Origin: an uncultured Alphaproteobacteria bacterium
GTDB taxonomy: Bacteria; Pseudomonadota; Alphaproteobacteria; Micropepsales; Micropepsaceae
Direction of reading: 5' to 3'
Assembly: GCA_902826695.1 (NCBI GenBank)
Contig: CADEFU010000001.1
Location: 235,764 to 299,763 of the forward strand
DNA: 64,000 nucleotides
The position numbers and the translations under genes were made by a program. The notes beneath the pieces are model-generated. The model made no database searches, had not been told where the DNA came from, and was given only the letters and a program-made list of their open reading frames with translations. Shown here piece by piece: positions 60,601-64,000 of the stretch. How positions within the stretch are numbered: the stretch's first letter is position 1; the number at the start of each line of letters is the position of its first letter.

Positions 60601-61678
60601 GCAGAATGAGCGAGCGCGGGTCCCAGGTGACGTAGACGGGCTTTGACGGGTCGATGCCGATGGTCATCGAGCGGTCCATGTTTTGCGCGGCGACAGCAAC
60701 CGGCGTCGGGCGGCCCTTGACGTGAACGTGGTGGTGGCTGCGGTCGCCGAGATAGGCGCTCGCCTTGATCGTGCCTTCGACGTAGTTGGCGCCGGGGCGG
60801 CTCGCGGTGAGGCTGAGCTTTTCCGGGCGGATGGCGGCGGTTAGCTTTTGTCCGGTTTTCAGGCCGTCGATGGCGGGCGCGCGGAATTGGCCGAAGCCGG
60901 GTCCGTCGAGCGTCACCTCATTGCCGGCAACCGACCTAACCGTTGCGTCGATCAGGTTGATGTTGCCGATGAAGGTCGCGACTTCGACCGAGTTTGGCGC
61001 CTCGTAGAGTTCCTTGGGCGGGGCGATCTGGAGGACGACGCCTTTGCCCATGACCGCGATGCGGTCGGACATCGAGAGGGCTTCTTCTTGGTCGTGGGTG
61101 ACGAAGACGAAGGTGATGCCGACGTTCTTTTGCAGCTCGCGCAGTTCGATCTGCATCTCTTCGCGCAGCTTTTTGTCGAGCGCGCCCAGCGGTTCGTCGA
61201 GGAGCAGCACCTTGGGGCGTTTGATAAGCGCGCGGGCCAGGGCTACGCGCTGGCGCTGACCGCCGGAAAGCTGGTCGCCGCGGCGGGCGCCGAAACCTTC
61301 GAGGTGGATCATCGCAAGCGCTTCGTCGACGCGGCGTTTCAGTTCGCGGCGCGAGAGGCGGTCTTTGCGCAGGCCATAGGCGATGTTGTCGAAGACGTTC
61401 AGGTGCGGGAAGATCGCGTAGGACTGGAACACCATGTTCGTCGGGCGCTTGTAGGAGGGGATCAGCGCCGAGGCTTGGCCGTCGATGTAAATTTCGCCGT
61501 CGGTCGGGAACTCGAAGCCCGCGATCATGCGGAGCAACGTGGTCTTGCCGCAGCCCGAGGGGCCCAACAGCGAGAAGAACTCGCCACGCTCGATATTGAA
61601 GTTCGCGCTGTCGACAGCCTTGACGCCGCCAGCGAACTGCTTGGTCACGTTTTCGATGCGGATGATGTTGTCGGCCAT
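60590..61678 (-). CDS. Polyamine-type ABC transporter ATP-binding protein (PotA/PotG-like)
   Basis: This 362-residue ATPase of the CUT1/polyamine subfamily has Walker A LGPSGCGKTTL, signature LSGGQRQRVALARAL, Walker B VLLLDEPLGALD, H-loop VTHDQEEAL and a C-terminal TOBE domain (GTIKASAYLGDRSHHHVHV). It powers import of spermidine, putrescine or a similar cation. It is last in the leftward unit after two permease genes, 5 bp after the second permease stop, and overlaps ldcA at the stop by 11 bp. Confidence 0.92.
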   Translation of the reverse strand: MADNIIRIENVTKQFAGGVKAVDSANFNIERGEFFSLLGPSGCGKTTLLRMIAGFEFPTDGEIYIDGQASALIPSYKRPTNMVFQSYAIFPHLNVFDNIAYGLRKDRLSRRELKRRVDEALAMIHLEGFGARRGDQLSGGQRQRVALARALIKRPKVLLLDEPLGALDKKLREEMQIELRELQKNVGITFVFVTHDQEEALSMSDRIAVMGKGVVLQIAPPKELYEAPNSVEVATFIGNINLIDATVRSVAGNEVTLDGPGFGQFRAPAIDGLKTGQKLTAAIRPEKLSLTASRPGANYVEGTIKASAYLGDRSHHHVHVKGRPTPVAVAAQNMDRSMTIGIDPSKPVYVTWDPRSLILLKS

Positions 61679-61683
61679 GCGCT

Positions 61684-62514
61684 CTACGCGACCCCTACTT
61701 TGCGTTCGTCGGTGCCGATTTGACGGACCCATTCGGCGATCACGACGAGGATGCAAGATACGATGAGAATGACGGCGCCCAGCGCGAGGACGCCGGGCAA
61801 TTTGTTCGGGAAGCGCAGTTGGCTCCAGATGTACACCGGGAGTGTCGGCTGCTGGCCTTGTAGAAAGAAGGAGAGCAGGAACTCGTCGAACGAGACGATG
61901 AACGAGAGAAGCATGCTTGAGATGATGCCTGGGGCGACAAGCGGGAACGTGACGCGCCAGAACGTCATCCACGGGCTTTCGCCAAGGTCCATCGATGCTT
62001 CTTCCAGGCTCTTGTCGAAGCCATCCAGGCGGGAAGTGAGCACGGCCATTGCGAAGGGCGTGCAGAGCATGATGTGGCCGATCGTGATCGTGAAGAGACC
62101 GAGCGGAATGAAGAGCGTGTTGACCAGGATCAGAAGCGCGATGCCCAGCATGATCTCCGGGATGAAGAGCGGCATCATGATGAGACCGGTGACGACGTTC
62201 TGGCCCGGCATGCGGTAGCGGGTCACCGCTTTCGCGCCTAGGAGGCCCAGAATTGTCGCCGTAACCGAGGCTATGGCGCCGACCTGGAGGCTCGCGGTAA
62301 GGGCGCGCAGCATGTCTTGGTCGGCGAAGGCTTGCTCGTACCACTTGGTGGTGAAGCCTTTCAGCGGAAACGTGACGAAGATCGAGTCGTTGAAAGAGAA
62401 GACTGGAAGGAACAGAACGGGGACGTAAAGAAACAGCAGGTAGGCGAGCGCAAAGATGGCGAGAAAGCCACCGGGGTCGCCCATACGTTTGGCTGCGCGG
62501 GTCGGCTTGGTCAT
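61684..62514 (-). CDS. Polyamine-type ABC transporter permease (PotC/PotI-like)
   Basis: The 276-residue permease has six predicted helices and the EAA-loop motif EEASMDLGESPWMTFWRVTFPLVAPGI. The N-terminal FLYVPVLFLPVFSFNDS and the SFIVSFDEFLLSFFL segment place it in the PotC/PotI branch. It starts at the ATG at 62514, overlapping the upstream permease by 4 bp. Confidence 0.93.
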   Translation of the reverse strand: MTKPTRAAKRMGDPGGFLAIFALAYLLFLYVPVLFLPVFSFNDSIFVTFPLKGFTTKWYEQAFADQDMLRALTASLQVGAIASVTATILGLLGAKAVTRYRMPGQNVVTGLIMMPLFIPEIMLGIALLILVNTLFIPLGLFTITIGHIMLCTPFAMAVLTSRLDGFDKSLEEASMDLGESPWMTFWRVTFPLVAPGIISSMLLSFIVSFDEFLLSFFLQGQQPTLPVYIWSQLRFPNKLPGVLALGAVILIVSCILVVIAEWVRQIGTDERKVGVA

Positions 62515-63428
62515 CGGATCTGCCTCACGGCGAGCTGCATGGCGGTCACGAAGAGCATGACAAGGATGCCGACAGCGGCCATCGACGACAGCGCGAGCGC
62601 CGCGCCCAGCGGCCAATCGCCGACCTTTAAGAACAGCACTTGGATCGAGTAGGCGATCATCTGGCCGGTCGGGCCGCCGACGAGCTGCGGCGTGACGTAG
62701 TCGCCGGTGGTGGGCACGAAAATGAGAAGGGATGCGCCGATCACGCCGGGGAGCGAGAGCGGGAATGTCACGCGCCAAAACCTTGCCCAAGCGCCGTCGC
62801 CGAGGTCGGCCGCCGCCTCAAGGAGTGTGCGGTCGATCTTTTCGAGCGAGACGTAGATCGGCAGGATCGCGAAGGCCGCGTAGGCGTGGGCGAGCGTGAT
62901 GACGACGGCGGTTTGGTTGTAGAGCAGGAACTCCAGCGGCTCTTGGATCACGCCCAACGTCATCAATCCGGAGTTGATGACGCCGTTGAACCCCAAGATC
63001 ACTTTCCACGCGAAGGCGCGCAGCAGGTAGCTGGTCCAGAACGGAATGGTGAGGAGGATGAGCCAGACGAACTTGTACTTCTTCACGCCGAACGCGACGT
63101 AGTACGCCATGGGGTAGGCGAGGCCGACGGTCACGAGTGTCACGAGGCTCGACGTGCCGATCGTGCGCCAGAAGATGTCGTGGTAGCTCTGCTTGCCGAG
63201 GACGTCGTTGTAGCGGTCGGTGGTGAACGTCGTGTCCACCTGCAGGCCGACTTGGGTCCAAAACGAATAGACGACGAGCAGGATCAAGGGGGCCGCCAGC
63301 AGGATCACCATTGTGATCATGACCGGCGAGAGCAACACGTAGCCTTTCGCGGCATCGGAGCGCAGATAGAATGCGCGGAGCCGGTCGAAGAACCCGGGTG
63401 CGGTGCTGGGCGCAGAACTAGCCGTCAA
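62511..63428 (-). CDS. Polyamine-type ABC transporter permease (PotB/PotH-like)
   Basis: The 305-residue permease has six predicted helices and the EAA-loop LLEAAADLGDGAWARFWRVTFPLSLPGVIG, with the PotB/PotH pattern FWTSYLLRAFAWKVILGFNGVINS and FVPTTGDYVTPQLVGGP. It is first of the visible unit potB-potC-potA-like. No solute-binding protein gene lies within reach, as usual gene order would predict upstream; a small AraC-like remnant is there instead. Confidence 0.93.
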   Translation of the reverse strand: MTASSAPSTAPGFFDRLRAFYLRSDAAKGYVLLSPVMITMVILLAAPLILLVVYSFWTQVGLQVDTTFTTDRYNDVLGKQSYHDIFWRTIGTSSLVTLVTVGLAYPMAYYVAFGVKKYKFVWLILLTIPFWTSYLLRAFAWKVILGFNGVINSGLMTLGVIQEPLEFLLYNQTAVVITLAHAYAAFAILPIYVSLEKIDRTLLEAAADLGDGAWARFWRVTFPLSLPGVIGASLLIFVPTTGDYVTPQLVGGPTGQMIAYSIQVLFLKVGDWPLGAALALSSMAAVGILVMLFVTAMQLAVRQIR

Positions 63429-63708
63429 GGTACTCCCCGTGCGGCCCGGTTCTTGAGCCTGACGGGTGCATCTTGAGAGAAAGCGGCCAATCCCGCAACT
63501 GGTCGAAATCGGGGGTGGTTAAGGCTCTGGCGGCCTTGTCGAGCCGTTGGCGTAACACGAAATGCGGGAGTGGCTCGCCATGCGACTCCATCAGCTGTTG
63601 TAGGTAGCCCTCGGTGATGCCGACCGGCGCGGCTACAGTTTTGCCGTGGACTTGGGGGCCCCCGGGGCCGCGTTCGATCTTGCCCAAACGTTTAGATGTC
63701 GCGTCCAA
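63418..63708 (-). pseudogene. AraC-type HTH remnant upstream of the transporter
   Basis: This 96-codon frame has no ATG before the middle (its first codon is a TTG at 63708). The segment VGITEGYLQQLMESHGEPL and FVLRQRLDKAARALTTPDF resembles the first helix-turn-helix half of an AraC-family regulator, but the second half (the GF-DxSYF-RxFRR part) is missing. It overlaps the permease start by 11 bp. I read it as a truncated or decayed regulator; a short real protein cannot be excluded. Confidence 0.4.
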
Positions 63709-63893
63709 CCAGCGGCAGCAGACGTCGCGATGATCTACTGGGGACGCAAAAGCCTAGGAAAACCCCAGCAGTTCCGGACGTGTCAACGAATTGGCAACCA
63801 GCGCCGGAAACCACGATTTAAGGCGGCCTGTGGCACTCTTTCAGGTCTGAAAGCGCGCACAAAAGCCAGCGCGGGCGTGGGGTGTATTTCACG

Positions 63894-64000
63894 ATGACCG
63901 GCAAGCTCGGCCACTATACAGCCGTGTTGGCCCTCCTCGTGGTCGCGATCGTCGCGATCGCGGTGGGCCTGCTTGCTTATGTTTTGGATTCATCGGCAAA
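63894..64000 (+). CDS. Partial gene with N-terminal membrane helix (right edge)
   Basis: From the ATG at 63894 the frame is open to the window end, with 35 visible codons. It starts MTGKLGHYTAVLALLVVAIV and then AIAVGLLAYVLDSSA, which is one strong hydrophobic helix, either a membrane anchor or an uncleaved signal. No family can be named. The ribosome-binding site is weak (GGGGTG). Confidence 0.5.
   Translation, partial: MTGKLGHYTAVLALLVVAIVAIAVGLLAYVLDSSA

Overview
The window is a dense, high-GC bacterial chromosome segment and reads as an alphaproteobacterium. Supporting signs are a perfect TTAA-N7-TTAA CtrA-type box at 627-641, a guaB-rsmB pair, the partial order ccmE-degP-OmpR regulator-kinase-(insert)-glnE, System I cytochrome c maturation genes, and candidate TGATCC-N18-TA promoters of the kind used by alphaproteobacterial ECF sigma E-ChrR. 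I cannot name the genus. I saw no rRNA or tRNA genes, no CRISPR array and no complete insertion sequence or prophage.

Regions. 1-18.2 kb is mostly metabolic and housekeeping: a partial secreted protein, cold-shock protein, SDR, two overlapping PaaG-type crotonases, a diguanylate cyclase, coniferyl-aldehyde-type dehydrogenase, Lrp regulator, PQQ-type sugar dehydrogenase, DEAD-box helicase, fatty acid hydroxylase, exported intradiol-dioxygenase-like protein, macrodomain protein, SMC-like ATPase, hemN with a Rieske oxygenase, and an M23 peptidase. 18.3-26 kb is the most plastic part. parE is followed by a ~140 bp duplicated copy of its own 5' end lying 1,039 bp away, with a terminase-small-subunit-like gene between the copies. 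Next come two secreted proteins of unknown function and a NarL-type two-component system. Two paralogous control blocks sit in front of these genes, each with a 7-2-7 palindrome and a GTTGCAAC element 106 bp apart.

26-36.4 kb holds an old-yellow-enzyme homologue, a hybrid-less sensor kinase, a polysaccharide-deacetylase-like protein behind a strong terminator, GNAT, pirin, and then a minus-strand run: small membrane protein, folE, BLUF photoreceptor, SDR, DUF3833 lipoprotein, fasciclin protein, SOUL heme-binding protein. Three points in this run carry TGATCC-N18-TA promoters (perfect TAAGA in front of the fasciclin gene), suggesting a light or singlet-oxygen stress regulon.

36.8-40.6 kb is ccmF-ccmG-ccmH-ccmI; ccmE is separate at 47.7 kb. 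40.8-54.9 kb holds an acid phosphatase, rlmE-ppx, guaB-rsmB-ccmE, degP, an OmpR/kinase pair, an MFS carrier, a FAH-family hydrolase and HU. 55-64 kb holds glnE, a divergent Mpl-like ligase/LD-carboxypeptidase pair for peptidoglycan recycling, a polyamine-type ABC transporter without a visible binding protein, an AraC-like remnant, and the start of one more gene at the right edge.
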